From Dactylosporangium sp. AC04546 (GTDB lineage: Bacteria; Actinomycetota; Actinomycetes; Mycobacteriales; Micromonosporaceae): a DNA stretch of 64,000 bases. The first letter of the stretch is position 1. Every line of letters starts with the position of its first letter. Below the pieces are notes generated by a model. It had not been told where the DNA came from. It made no database searches and was given only the letters and a program-made list of their open reading frames with translations. The position numbers and the translations under genes are program-made. This document shows, in pieces, positions 16,306 through 24,782 of this stretch. The stretch is from the NCBI RefSeq assembly GCF_022095675.1, contig NZ_JAHYSG010000009.1, positions 1 to 64,000 on the forward strand, in the 5' to 3' direction.

Positions 16306-17480
16306 CGGACCTCCTCGATGACGGTGGACGCCAGGTCGCGGGGGTAGCTGGTGAGCCGGCGCGGTCCGGCCGCCTCGACCAGCACCGTGTCGGAGATGCG
16401 GTAGCCGGCGTGCCCCGGCACGTACACGCCGGGCTCGCTGGACAGCAGCATCCCGGGGGCCAGGACGGTGGTGTCGCCGTCCTCGACCCACGGCGGCTCG
16501 TGGTTCTGCAACCCGATGCCGTGGCCCTGCCGGTGCCGGATGTAGTCGCCGAGACCGTGGCCCCGCAGCACGTCCAGGCAGATCTTGTTGACCTCGGCGC
16601 AGGTCCGCCCGGCCACCATCGCCTGGGTGCCGACCTCCTGCGCCTCCCGGTCGGCCTCGTAGTAGCGCTGCTGCTCCGCGGTCGGCTCGCCGATCACGAA
16701 CGTCCGCTCGCTCTCCACGAACCGGCTCGCCACCGCCGCGCCGAGCGAGAGGATCAGGGTGTCGCCGGGCCGGACCCGCCGCCGGGTCGGCAGGCCGTGC
16801 GGCAGCGCCGAGTTCGGCCCGGCGTAGACCAGCCCACCGGCGAGCTTGGTGGTGTAGACGACCATGTCGTAGTCGGCGTACATCCGGTCCGTGCCGTAAC
16901 CGATGACGTGCCGGGCGATCTCGTCCTCGCGAGGCAGTTCATCGCCCCGGCGCAGCGCGTCGGCGATCAGCTCCCGGCCCGCGGCCAGCATCTCGTCGCA
17001 GATGCGCGCCGCCGCCTCGTGGAACGGGATCTCCTCGGGCCGCTTGCGCAGCCGCAGCCTGGCCACCGCGTCGGTGGTCTCCAGGGTGGTGGTCTCGCCG
17101 AGGGCCGTCGACAGCGCGCGGAACGCCCCGACCGACACGCCGGCGCCCACCCCGATCCGGCGCGCCCCGCGGCCGGCCAGCGCCGCGGCGAGCGTCTGCT
17201 CGGCGGTGACCACGCCGGGGTACTCGAAGTAGCTGACCGTCTCGACCGTGACCCGCTGCTGGGCGGCGTACTCGTCGTCCAGGCGGGGGATCACCAGCAG
17301 CGGGTCGCCGGAGCGCGGCATCCACAGGTACACCGGCCGCTCGGTGGCGATGTAGAAGAACCCGCAGAGGTATGCCACGTCGGCGGGGGAGGTGGCGAGG
17401 AAGCCGTCGAGGCCGCGTTCGCCGAGCGCCTCGGTCAGCTCGGCGCGGACGGACGAGTAGAAACTGTCGGGCAGGCGCAC
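16302..17480 (-). CDS. M24 (creatinase/aminopeptidase) fold protein lacking metal ligands
   Basis: A 392-residue protein with the two-domain creatinase/prolidase layout: N-terminal domain 1-155 and a 'pita-bread' domain to the end. The His of GHGIG (H320), H327 and the Glu of SSEPGVY (E349) are present. Three expected dinuclear metal ligands differ: the Asp of the usual DxG is S245 (LSLGA), the next Asp is E256 (ESERT), and the last Glu is S363 (RISDT). The active metallopeptidase site is therefore probably lost, as in creatinase and other non-metal members of the fold. It may hydrolyse another C-N bond. Three bases separate it from the permease gene. Confidence 0.85.
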   Translation of the reverse strand: MRLPDSFYSSVRAELTEALGERGLDGFLATSPADVAYLCGFFYIATERPVYLWMPRSGDPLLVIPRLDDEYAAQQRVTVETVSYFEYPGVVTAEQTLAAALAGRGARRIGVGAGVSVGAFRALSTALGETTTLETTDAVARLRLRKRPEEIPFHEAAARICDEMLAAGRELIADALRRGDELPREDEIARHVIGYGTDRMYADYDMVVYTTKLAGGLVYAGPNSALPHGLPTRRRVRPGDTLILSLGAAVASRFVESERTFVIGEPTAEQQRYYEADREAQEVGTQAMVAGRTCAEVNKICLDVLRGHGLGDYIRHRQGHGIGLQNHEPPWVEDGDTTVLAPGMLLSSEPGVYVPGHAGYRISDTVLVEAAGPRRLTSYPRDLASTVIEEVR

Positions 17481-17483
17481 GGG

Positions 17484-18359
17484 TCAGCCTCCGTTCCGGC
17501 GGGGGTCGCGGATGTCGTTGAAGCGCATGCCGGCCACGGTGGCGGCAAGGACGAGCAGCAGGATCGCCAGCGACGGGAACAGCGTCTGCCACCAGGCGAT
17601 GGCGACCACGCCGCTGCGTTGGGCGTTGAGCAGGATCCGCCCCCACGACCACGAGTCGGGGTCACCGAGGCCGAGGAAGCTCAGCCCCGCCTCGGAGATG
17701 ACCGCGCGGGACGCGGTCAGCAGCACGCTCACCACGATCAGCGGGACCACCGCGGGCAGGATCTCGCGGGTGACGATCCGCCAGCCGCTCGCGCCGAGCA
17801 CCCGCGCGCCGTCGATGTAGGGCATCGCGGAGACGACCAGGCCTTGCGAGCGGATCAGCCGGGCCACCTCGGGCCAGGCGAAGACGCCGATGATCACGGT
17901 GAGCGTCCAGACGCTCGGGTTGACGATCGCGGCCAGCATGATCATCAGGGGGAGGGTCGGCAGCGCCAGCATCACGTCGGTGACGACCGTGCCGACGGCG
18001 TCGACCGGCCGGAAATGCGCCGAGGCGAGTCCGATCGCGGTGCCGAGCACGATCGCGATGAGTGAGGCGGCCACACCGATCATCAGGCTGGTCCGGGTGC
18101 CCCAGACCACCTGGGCGAAGATGTCCTGGCCGAGGTCGTCGGTGCCGAACCAGTGCGCGCCCGAGGGTCCGACGAGCACGTCATTGCCCGTACCGACGGG
18201 CTCGTCGGCGATCAGCGGGGCGGCGAGCGCGACCACGACCATCACCGCCAGCACCGCCGCCGCGAGCAGCCCGGAGGGCTGACGCAGGAAGGCGCGCCAG
18301 GCCGGCTTGGCGGTGGGGGCCGCTTCCGCCGCCGCCTCCGGCATGAGCGGCGCGCTCAC
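17484..18359 (-). CDS. Peptide ABC transporter permease (DppC type)
   Basis: A 291-residue permease with about six membrane segments, an N-terminal OppC region (residues 18-60) and the binding-protein-dependent transport loop around the GASGWRIVTREILP motif (EAA-type) that contacts the ATPases. GTG at 18359 overlaps the stop of the DppB-type gene as GTGA. With DppB it forms the channel of the peptide importer. Confidence 0.93.
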   Translation of the reverse strand: MSAPLMPEAAAEAAPTAKPAWRAFLRQPSGLLAAAVLAVMVVVALAAPLIADEPVGTGNDVLVGPSGAHWFGTDDLGQDIFAQVVWGTRTSLMIGVAASLIAIVLGTAIGLASAHFRPVDAVGTVVTDVMLALPTLPLMIMLAAIVNPSVWTLTVIIGVFAWPEVARLIRSQGLVVSAMPYIDGARVLGASGWRIVTREILPAVVPLIVVSVLLTASRAVISEAGLSFLGLGDPDSWSWGRILLNAQRSGVVAIAWWQTLFPSLAILLLVLAATVAGMRFNDIRDPRRNGG

Positions 18360-19309
18360 AGCCGGATCCTCGGGTTGAGCACGGCGTAGAACAGGTCGGT
18401 GAGCGCGTTGGCAACCACCACGGTGATCGCGAGCATGATGAACGCTCCTTGCAGGACGGGGTAGTCGCGTTGCCCGACGGCCTCGTAGATGAGCCGGCCG
18501 ACCCCGGGGTAGGCGAACACGGTCTCGGTGAGCACGGCGCCGCCGACCAGCGTGCCGAGCTGCAGGCCCATCAGGGTCAGCGCGGGCAGGATCGCGTTGC
18601 GCAGGGCGTGCTTCCACAGCCGGCGGCGGCCGGAGAGGCCGCGGGCGCGGGCGGCGCGGATGTAGTCCTCGCCGAGGACGTCGACCAGGTTGGTGCGCAG
18701 CGTCAGCGCGTACGGGCCGAGTTGCACGAGGACCAGCGAGAGCACCGGCAGCACCAGGTGGTGCGCCAGGCTGAGATACGCGGCGGCGCCCCGGGTGTCG
18801 GGGTCGATCGCCCCGCCGATCGGGAACCAGCCGAGCCGGGCACCGACGAAGACCAGCAGCAGCATGGCCACGCTGGGCACGAAGAGCGCGTGCCCGCCGA
18901 TGCCGAAGCCCTGCAGCACCTTGTCCGGCCAGCGGTCGCGATGGGCCGCCGCGAACACGCCGATCGGGATGCCGATGGCGATGGTCAGCACGAACGCCGT
19001 GCCGGCCAGCAGCAGTGTCCACGGCAGCCGGTCGAGGAGGATCTCGCTCACGGGCTGGATCTGCCGGAACGATATCCCGAAGTTGCCGTGCAGCAGCTCG
19101 CGCAGGTACGCGACGTACTGCTCGAACAGCGGCCGGTCCAGGCCGTAGGTCTTGAGCAGGGCGGCCCGCATCTCAGGGGTCATGTCGCCCTCGACCATCA
19201 GGGTCGTGGGGTCCCCCGGGAGCAACCGGAGCAGGAAAAACGTCGCGGTGATCGCTATCCAGATCGTCAGTACGGCCTTCAGCGCCCGGTTGAGCACGAA
19301 GCGTGCCAC
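18356..19309 (-). CDS. Peptide ABC transporter permease (DppB type)
   Basis: A 317-residue permease with the typical DppB N-terminus (RFVLNRALKAVLTIWIAITATF, first membrane helix), an LLPGDP motif, the DRPLFEQY loop and the RAARARGLSGRRRLWKHALRNA coupling motif. Six membrane segments. It starts 37 bases after the binding-protein gene, with a GGAGGGGG ribosome site. Confidence 0.93.
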   Translation of the reverse strand: MARFVLNRALKAVLTIWIAITATFFLLRLLPGDPTTLMVEGDMTPEMRAALLKTYGLDRPLFEQYVAYLRELLHGNFGISFRQIQPVSEILLDRLPWTLLLAGTAFVLTIAIGIPIGVFAAAHRDRWPDKVLQGFGIGGHALFVPSVAMLLLVFVGARLGWFPIGGAIDPDTRGAAAYLSLAHHLVLPVLSLVLVQLGPYALTLRTNLVDVLGEDYIRAARARGLSGRRRLWKHALRNAILPALTLMGLQLGTLVGGAVLTETVFAYPGVGRLIYEAVGQRDYPVLQGAFIMLAITVVVANALTDLFYAVLNPRIRL

Positions 19310-19346
19310 GGGGGACCCCCTCCTTTCTTACGCTGGCGTCAGCCGG

Positions 19347-20966
19347 TCAGCCGACCGGCTTGACCTGGGCGAGCGAGTACGCGGTGACCATGCCGAGCAG
19401 GTCGGAGGGCGACGCGACGAAGCCCTGGAACTTGCTGGCGTTGTAGGCGAACTGGAAGTTCTCCACGTACAGCGGCGTCAGGTACGCCTGGTCGTGCACG
19501 ACCTTGTCGATGTTCTTGATCTTCTCGACGAAGGTGGCGTGGTCGGTGGTGCCGGCGGCGTCGTTGATCAGCCGGTCCATCTCGTCCGACTTGAGCAGGT
19601 TGTAGTTGATCCCACCCGGGTTGCTGGACAGGTACGTGCTACGCAGCTGGTCCATCGGGTTGTCGAAGACGCCCCACTGCGACGCGTCGATGTCGTACTT
19701 GCCTTCCTTGGTGCGGCTCAGGAAGGTGTTGCGCTCAACGCACTCGTTCTTCAACTTGATGCCGGCCTGCTCGGCGCTCTCCCGGAACAGCTGCACCACC
19801 CGGGTCATGTTGGCGTTCGACTGGTCGCAGGCGACACCGAGCTCCAGCCCGTCGAAGAAGCCGTCGCCGTTGCCGTCCTTGTAGCCCGCCGCGGTCAGCT
19901 TGGCCTTCGCCCCCGCCGGGTCGAACGCGTACGGCTGGAGCTGGGTGTTGTCGTACTCGGCGAAGATCGGCGAGATGGGGCCGGCCATCTGCTGCGCGTC
20001 GCCCTGCAGCACCGAGGCGATGATCGCCTTGGTGTCGACCGCCATCGACAGCGCCTGCCGGACCTCCTGCTTGGCCAGGTCCTTGTTGTTCATGTTGTAC
20101 GTCAGGTGGGCGAAGCCGAGCGCGCCGACCTTCGCCAGCTTGATCTTCGAGTCGCCCTGGAAGGTCTTCGCCGCGGACGTCGGCACCGGGGTGCCCATCA
20201 TGTCGATGTCGCCGTTGCGCAGCGCCAGCATCATCGTGTTGACGTCCGGGTAGATGCGGTACTCGACCTTGCTGACGGCCGCCTTGCCACCGGGCGCGAG
20301 CGGGTACTTGTCGTTGCGCTTCATCACGTACCGCTGGCCCTTGGTGGCGCTCTCCAGCACGAACGGCCCGGCGCCGACCCAGTTGGAGTCGTTGGGGAAC
20401 TTCGACAGGTCGCCGGCGGACTCGAAGACGTGCTTGGGCACGACCGACATCCAGAAGCCGACACCCTCGGCGAACGGCGCGTACGCCTGCGAGAGGTGGA
20501 ACTTCACCGTCGTCGCGTCCGGCGCCTCGACCGAGGTGACCCAGGTGAGCTTGGCGGCGACGTTGCCGAGCTTGTACTTCATGATCGACTCGGCGCTGAA
20601 CTTGACGTCGTCGGCGACCACCGGCTTGCCGTCGGTCCAGACGAAGTCGTCGCGCAGCTTGAACACCGCGGTCTTGCCGCCGTCCTCGTAGCTGTACTCC
20701 TTCGCCAGCTCCGGCGCCTTCTTCGCGTTCTCGTCGATCCGCAGCAGGTGCGGGTACATCGCGTTGAGAATCCAGGAGTCGGTCTTGCTCAGCGACTGCA
20801 GCGGGTTGAAGTTGGAGACGTCGGTCGTGGTGCCGATCCGCAGCACCGCGTCGCCGCCGCCGCTGCTGCCCTTCGACGAGTCGTTGTCCTCGTTGAGCCC
20901 GCAGCCGGACAGGGCCAGGGCGACCGCCGCGCCGAGCGCGACGGCGGCCTTGCTCAGGTTCCTCAC
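19347..20966 (-). CDS. Peptide-binding lipoprotein (SBP family 5)
   Basis: A 539-residue extracytoplasmic solute-binding protein of the oligopeptide family. The signal has a lipobox LSGC with the acylated Cys22, followed by a Ser/Gly-rich tether. Family 5 blocks are visible, for example YPHLLRIDENA, LRDDFVWTDGKPV and RQALSMAVDTKAI. GTG at 20966 follows AGGAGG and overlaps the preceding M19 stop as GTGA. It captures the substrate for the transporter. What it binds is not evident from sequence; the flanking dipeptidases point to a short peptide or peptide-like molecule. Confidence 0.93.
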   Translation of the reverse strand: MRNLSKAAVALGAAVALALSGCGLNEDNDSSKGSSGGGDAVLRIGTTTDVSNFNPLQSLSKTDSWILNAMYPHLLRIDENAKKAPELAKEYSYEDGGKTAVFKLRDDFVWTDGKPVVADDVKFSAESIMKYKLGNVAAKLTWVTSVEAPDATTVKFHLSQAYAPFAEGVGFWMSVVPKHVFESAGDLSKFPNDSNWVGAGPFVLESATKGQRYVMKRNDKYPLAPGGKAAVSKVEYRIYPDVNTMMLALRNGDIDMMGTPVPTSAAKTFQGDSKIKLAKVGALGFAHLTYNMNNKDLAKQEVRQALSMAVDTKAIIASVLQGDAQQMAGPISPIFAEYDNTQLQPYAFDPAGAKAKLTAAGYKDGNGDGFFDGLELGVACDQSNANMTRVVQLFRESAEQAGIKLKNECVERNTFLSRTKEGKYDIDASQWGVFDNPMDQLRSTYLSSNPGGINYNLLKSDEMDRLINDAAGTTDHATFVEKIKNIDKVVHDQAYLTPLYVENFQFAYNASKFQGFVASPSDLLGMVTAYSLAQVKPVG

Positions 20967-22165
20967 CAAACCTCCTGAAGTACGCGAATGATGTTGCCGC
21001 CGATGACCTTGGCGATCTCGTCATCGGAGTAGTCGTGCTGGACCAGCCAGCCGACGATGTTGCTGAAGCACTCGGCCGGGTTCTCGAGCCCGGAGACGTA
21101 CGGCACGCGCGGGTGGTCGACCGCGCCGTGCGCCCGGCCGATCGCCAGGTGCCCGACAAAGCTGTCGTGCAGGCCGACGTGGTCGCCGAAGTTGGTGTCC
21201 GGTCCGAACGCCACGTGGTCGATGCCGACCAGCTCGACGCAGTGGGTGAAGTGGTCCATCACCGACTCGATCGAGTGGTGCGGGTGCTTCGCGGACAGGG
21301 TGGTGTGCGGGGCGGCCTCGATGCCGATCACGCCCCCGCGCTCGGCGCAGGCACGGATCACGTCGTCCGGCTTCATCCGGGGCGTGTCCCAGACCGTGCG
21401 CGAGCCGGCGTGGGTGATGAAGACCGGCACCCGGCTGGCCTCGATCACGTCGAGGGACGTCTGGTCGCCGGAGTGCGAGATGTCGATGGCGATGCCGAGC
21501 TTGTTCATCCGGTCGACGGCGCGGCGGCCGAAGTGGGTGAGGCCGCCGTCGCGCTCCTCGGAGAGCCCGCTGCCGAGCATGTTGGCCTGGCTGTAGGCGA
21601 TGCCCATCTGGCGGACGCCGAAGCCGTACAGGATGTCGATCCGGTCCAGCTCGTTCTCGATCATCGTGGCCGCCTCCAGCCCCGCCACCAGGGCGAGCCG
21701 GCCGTCGCGCTTGGCCGCGAAGATCTCGTCGAGGGTGGTCGCCACCACCACGTAGTCCTGCTTGGCCACGTCGGCGAAGCGCAGCCCGATGTCGTAGATG
21801 ACGTCGTCCCACTTCCAGGCGTGCTCGCTGGTGACGCAGCCGGTGCCGTTCATGAAGTTGTCGAAGACGGCGGTAAGGCCGGACCGCGCGAGCCCTTCGA
21901 ACCCGAAAGCGTTGCGTCCGGTGCGGTTGTAGTCCCGCAGCTGCGAGACGTCGGCCGGAAGGATCTTCGGGTGCTCGTGCAGCGAGATCGCGGCGTGCTC
22001 GCTGAGCAGCCGGGTGACCCGCTCCCGCTGGCTGTCGGAGAGCCCGAGGTCGTGCTCGGGCACCCGGCCCAGCTGCGGAGCCAGTTCGAACACCTTGTAG
22101 TCGGTATGGGGAGCCAGGTAGTCGAACGACTGGTATCCCTCGTACCGGGCGGCGGGTTCCTGCAC
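20963..22165 (-). CDS. M19-family metallopeptidase, first gene of peptide operon
   Basis: A 400-residue M19 (membrane dipeptidase-like) protein with likely metal ligands H63 (H65) in LHEHP, E164 in AGLE, H231 in SHSGD and H252 in THAGSR. No signal peptide. It is a full-length paralogue of the protein at 12277-13479. The GTG at 22165 has GAGGTGG upstream. The two paralogues differ most around the substrate-side loops (for example CVTSEHAWKWDD against CVTSENGWKWND and the region near residue 340), so they may handle different dipeptides made in sequence. As first gene it defines the operon promoter, near the 22207-22219 palindrome. Confidence 0.9.
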   Translation of the reverse strand: MQEPAARYEGYQSFDYLAPHTDYKVFELAPQLGRVPEHDLGLSDSQRERVTRLLSEHAAISLHEHPKILPADVSQLRDYNRTGRNAFGFEGLARSGLTAVFDNFMNGTGCVTSEHAWKWDDVIYDIGLRFADVAKQDYVVVATTLDEIFAAKRDGRLALVAGLEAATMIENELDRIDILYGFGVRQMGIAYSQANMLGSGLSEERDGGLTHFGRRAVDRMNKLGIAIDISHSGDQTSLDVIEASRVPVFITHAGSRTVWDTPRMKPDDVIRACAERGGVIGIEAAPHTTLSAKHPHHSIESVMDHFTHCVELVGIDHVAFGPDTNFGDHVGLHDSFVGHLAIGRAHGAVDHPRVPYVSGLENPAECFSNIVGWLVQHDYSDDEIAKVIGGNIIRVLQEVW

Positions 22166-22206
22166 GCGTCCACCTCACGTCGGCATGGTTTGAAGGCCTG
22201 AGGACA

Positions 22207-22219
22207 GAGGTCTGACCTC
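22207..22219. promoter_or_regulatory. GAGGTC-T-GACCTC palindrome, candidate GntR operator
   Basis: A perfect 6-1-6 palindrome 41 bases upstream of the first gene of the peptide operon. Its core GGTCTGACC is close to the GGTCTAGACC core bound by HutC-subfamily GntR regulators such as DasR, and the operon ends with a gene for such a regulator. The rest of 22220-22490 shows no convincing gene. Confidence 0.55.
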
Positions 22220-22493
22220 CGGCCACTGGCACCGTACGTGAGGCGGTCCGCGCTGGGAAAGCCGTCGTGACCGGACTGTTACGTGTTACGGCGGTGTTTC
22301 GGCGTGCGGGATTTGTTCCGCTCGATCAATCGGCGTTGTTGCGCGCGGCCCCCGGCGCCGGCATCGGGCGGAACGGCTTCGGATTGGCGCCGCCGGACAC
22401 CCGAGGCGAGATCCGTGCTGATCGATGCCGCCAGGTGGCCGCGAGGGCGGCGCGGGGGACCGGAGCCGCGGCCGCGGCAGCCCGGGCCAATAC

Positions 22494-22543
22494 TTTCCAC
22501 TTTCCAAAGTGGAAAGTACTCGCTACAGTTTCCAGTATGGAAA
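22494..22543. promoter_or_regulatory. Paired TTTCCA-N3-TGGAAA operators overlapping a start codon
   Basis: Two perfect 15-base palindromes, TTTCCA-AAG-TGGAAA at 22501-22515 and TTTCCA-GTA-TGGAAA at 22529-22543, are each followed by GTACT and have centres 28 bases apart. An extra half site TTTCCA lies at 22494. The first also sits in a longer inverted repeat with 13-base arms (TACTTTCCACTTT). The second covers the ATG at 22537, so a bound protein would block both transcription and initiation. The winged-helix protein at 22998-23297 is the likely binder. Confidence 0.7.
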
Positions 22544-23001
22544 GTACTGAGGCGCGTGACCAGCTGCTCCTCGTGGAGCGCGCCGCTGCGGCGCCCTACG
22601 TCCAGTACCCCCCGAGCCCCTGGTGGTACGCCCCGGCCGTCGGCGCCTGGACCGCCGCGTTGATCGGAGCCTTCGTCTGGTGGCGGGAGAACGGCGTGCT
22701 CTTCACCGCCTCGCTCGGGATGCTGGTCTCGGCGGAGGTGCTGTTCCTGATCTGGATGCGCCGACGGCACGGGGCGATGCCGATGCCCGGTCACGGCAAG
22801 CCCCCTGCGGAGATCGCAGCGGTGTGGCGCGGCTACTTCGCCGGCGTCGGGGCGATTGCGGTATTGGTCACGCTGGCGTGGTGGCTCGGTGGCGTGCCGG
22901 TGGCCGCAGCGGTCGCCTTCGTGCTTGTCACCGCCGGGATCGCCATCTACGAGCGCAAGTACGCCATCGCCGCGGGCAAGGTCCGGGACCGGCTGGCATG
23001 A
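22537..23001 (+). CDS. Small membrane protein, paired with winged-helix regulator
   Basis: A 154-residue protein with a hydrophilic N-terminus (1-25) and three to four membrane segments: about 28-48, 52-72, 100-120 and 122-142. No recognised domain. The ATG at 22537 sits inside an operator palindrome and there is no ordinary Shine-Dalgarno, so the mRNA may be leaderless. Its stop overlaps the start of the regulator gene (ATGA). A membrane protein co-transcribed with a small winged-helix repressor is a recurrent actinobacterial pair; function unknown. Confidence 0.8.
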   Translation: MESTEARDQLLLVERAAAAPYVQYPPSPWWYAPAVGAWTAALIGAFVWWRENGVLFTASLGMLVSAEVLFLIWMRRRHGAMPMPGHGKPPAEIAAVWRGYFAGVGAIAVLVTLAWWLGGVPVAAAVAFVLVTAGIAIYERKYAIAAGKVRDRLA

Positions 23002-23297
23002 TCGACGGCCTCGATCCGGTCATCCACGTTCCCAAACGGCTCGCGGCAATGGCGATCCTGGCCAACGCGCCATCGGTGTCGTTCCGATTCCTCAGGGAAC
23101 AACTGCAACTGGCCGACTCCGACCTGTCCAAGCAGATGTCGGCGCTGGAAGCGGCCGACTACGTCAAGTCCACGAAGGACGGTCATGGGCGGGGTGCGAG
23201 CACGACCTTCTCGATGACCCGCACCGGGCGCAAGGCGTACGAGGCGCATTGCGCGGCACTTCGGGCGCTCATAGATCCCGTTCGGGCGGCCGAGTAG
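22998..23297 (+). CDS. Small winged-helix DNA-binding protein (HTH_34/MarR-like)
   Basis: A 99-residue protein that is almost entirely one winged helix. The recognition helix is near DSDLSKQMSALEAADYV and the wing carries KDGHGRGASTTFSMTRTGR. This matches the PF13601-type 'winged helix DNA-binding' family. It overlaps the upstream membrane protein gene by 4 bases and is probably an autorepressor acting on the palindromes at 22494-22543. The cydA gene follows after 111 bases on the same strand, so cydAB could share its regulation. Confidence 0.85.
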   Translation: MIDGLDPVIHVPKRLAAMAILANAPSVSFRFLREQLQLADSDLSKQMSALEAADYVKSTKDGHGRGASTTFSMTRTGRKAYEAHCAALRALIDPVRAAE

Positions 23298-23408
23298 CGT
23301 TCCGTTCCGCCTGGTGGAAGGCTGGCAGAAGGCTGGTGGAAGGTCTGCCGGTCGAGTTCGGCGCGACCGGTGTTTAGCCCGCCCGCGAGGGCGGTAGAGG
23401 GAACGCCG

Positions 23409-24782
23409 ATGGAGCCGTCGCAGTTGCTGCCCGCGCGTGAGCAGATGGCGTTCACGCTCGGGTTCCACATCATCCTCGTGCCGTTCGGGCTGGCGTTCAC
23501 GTTCCTGATGCTCGTCGCCGAGTGGCGGGGGCTGCGCCGCGGCGACCGGGACGCGCTGGTGCTGGCCCGGCGGTGGTCGCAGGTGGCGGCTGTGCTCTTC
23601 GCGGTCGGCGCGGTCTCCGGCACCGTGCTCAGCTTCGAGCTCGGCCTGCTGTGGCCGGGGCTGATGGGGCGCTACGGGGCCGCGTTCGGCATCCCGTTCG
23701 CGATCGAGGGGCTGTTCTTCTTCCTCGAGGCGATCTTCGTCGCGGTGTACGTCTACGGCTGGAACCGCCTCTCCGGCTGGCGCCACTTCTGGACCGGGGT
23801 GCCGGTCGTCGTCGCCGGCATCGGCGGCACCCTCTCCGTCGTCGCGGCCAACGCGTGGATGAACCAGCCCGGCGGGTTCACCCTGCGCGACGGGCGGGTC
23901 GTCGAGGTACGACCGCTGGGGGTGATCTTCAACGGGGCGTTCTGGTACGAGAGTCTGCACATGCTCCTGGCCGGATACATGGTCGCCGGGTTCGTCACCG
24001 CGGCCGTGTACGCGCGCGGACTGCGCCGCGCCGGCACCGACCGCACCGCGCGGCTCGGGCTGATGATCCCGCTGACCATGGCCGCGATCGTCACCCCGGT
24101 GCAGATCTTCGTCGGGGACGTGGCGGCCCGGGAGGTGTTCCACCGGGAACCGGCGAAGTTCGCCACGATCGAGGCGCTGCCGACCACCGGCACCCACGTG
24201 CCCGAGGTCCTCGGCGGCGTCTACAGCGACGGGCGGGTCCGCGGCGGCATCCCCATCCCGAACGGCGCATCGCTGCTGTCCGGCTACCGCGCCGACACCC
24301 GCATCCAGGGCATCGACGCGATCCCCGAGGCGGTGCGGCCCACCGACCGGCAGGTGACGATCGTGCACCTCGCCTTCGACGTGATGGTCGGCGCGGGCAT
24401 GTACCTGCTGGCCCTCTCGGCCTGGTTCGGCCTGGCCTGGTGGCGCCGCCGCGGCCCGCCCCGCAGCCGTTGGTTCCCGCCCGCCGTGATCGCCGGCGGC
24501 GTCCTCGCCGTCGTCGCACTGGAGGCCGGGTGGGTGGTCACCGAGGTCGGCCGCCAGCCCTGGACCGTCGTCGGGCACCTGCTCACCCGGGACGCGGTCA
24601 CCCGCTCCGGCAACGTGTGGCTCTTCTTCGCCGCCACGCTCGTGTTGTACGCCGCGGTCGCCGTCGCGACCGTGCACGTCCTGCGGGTGCTGCGCCGCCG
24701 CTGGCGCGACCACGGCGTCGACCCGGCGGACGTGCCGTACGGCCCGCCCCACGCCGACGAGCCCACGCCGGCCGACGGATGA
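23409..24782 (+). CDS. cydA: Cytochrome bd-type quinol oxidase subunit I
   Basis: A 457-residue polytopic membrane protein. The haem-ligand His near the N-terminus is H20 (TLGFH), a second is in YESLHMLLAGYMVAGF, and the GWNRLSGWRHFW segment is typical of the family. The quinol loop is short. The ATG at 23409 follows AGAGGG. With CydB it reduces O2 to water with high affinity, using quinol, under low-oxygen or nitrosative stress. The cydDC exporter genes are not next to it. The product begins MEPSQLL; an upstream frame to 23370 lacks a ribosome site. Confidence 0.95.
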   Translation: MEPSQLLPAREQMAFTLGFHIILVPFGLAFTFLMLVAEWRGLRRGDRDALVLARRWSQVAAVLFAVGAVSGTVLSFELGLLWPGLMGRYGAAFGIPFAIEGLFFFLEAIFVAVYVYGWNRLSGWRHFWTGVPVVVAGIGGTLSVVAANAWMNQPGGFTLRDGRVVEVRPLGVIFNGAFWYESLHMLLAGYMVAGFVTAAVYARGLRRAGTDRTARLGLMIPLTMAAIVTPVQIFVGDVAAREVFHREPAKFATIEALPTTGTHVPEVLGGVYSDGRVRGGIPIPNGASLLSGYRADTRIQGIDAIPEAVRPTDRQVTIVHLAFDVMVGAGMYLLALSAWFGLAWWRRRGPPRSRWFPPAVIAGGVLAVVALEAGWVVTEVGRQPWTVVGHLLTRDAVTRSGNVWLFFAATLVLYAAVAVATVHVLRVLRRRWRDHGVDPADVPYGPPHADEPTPADG

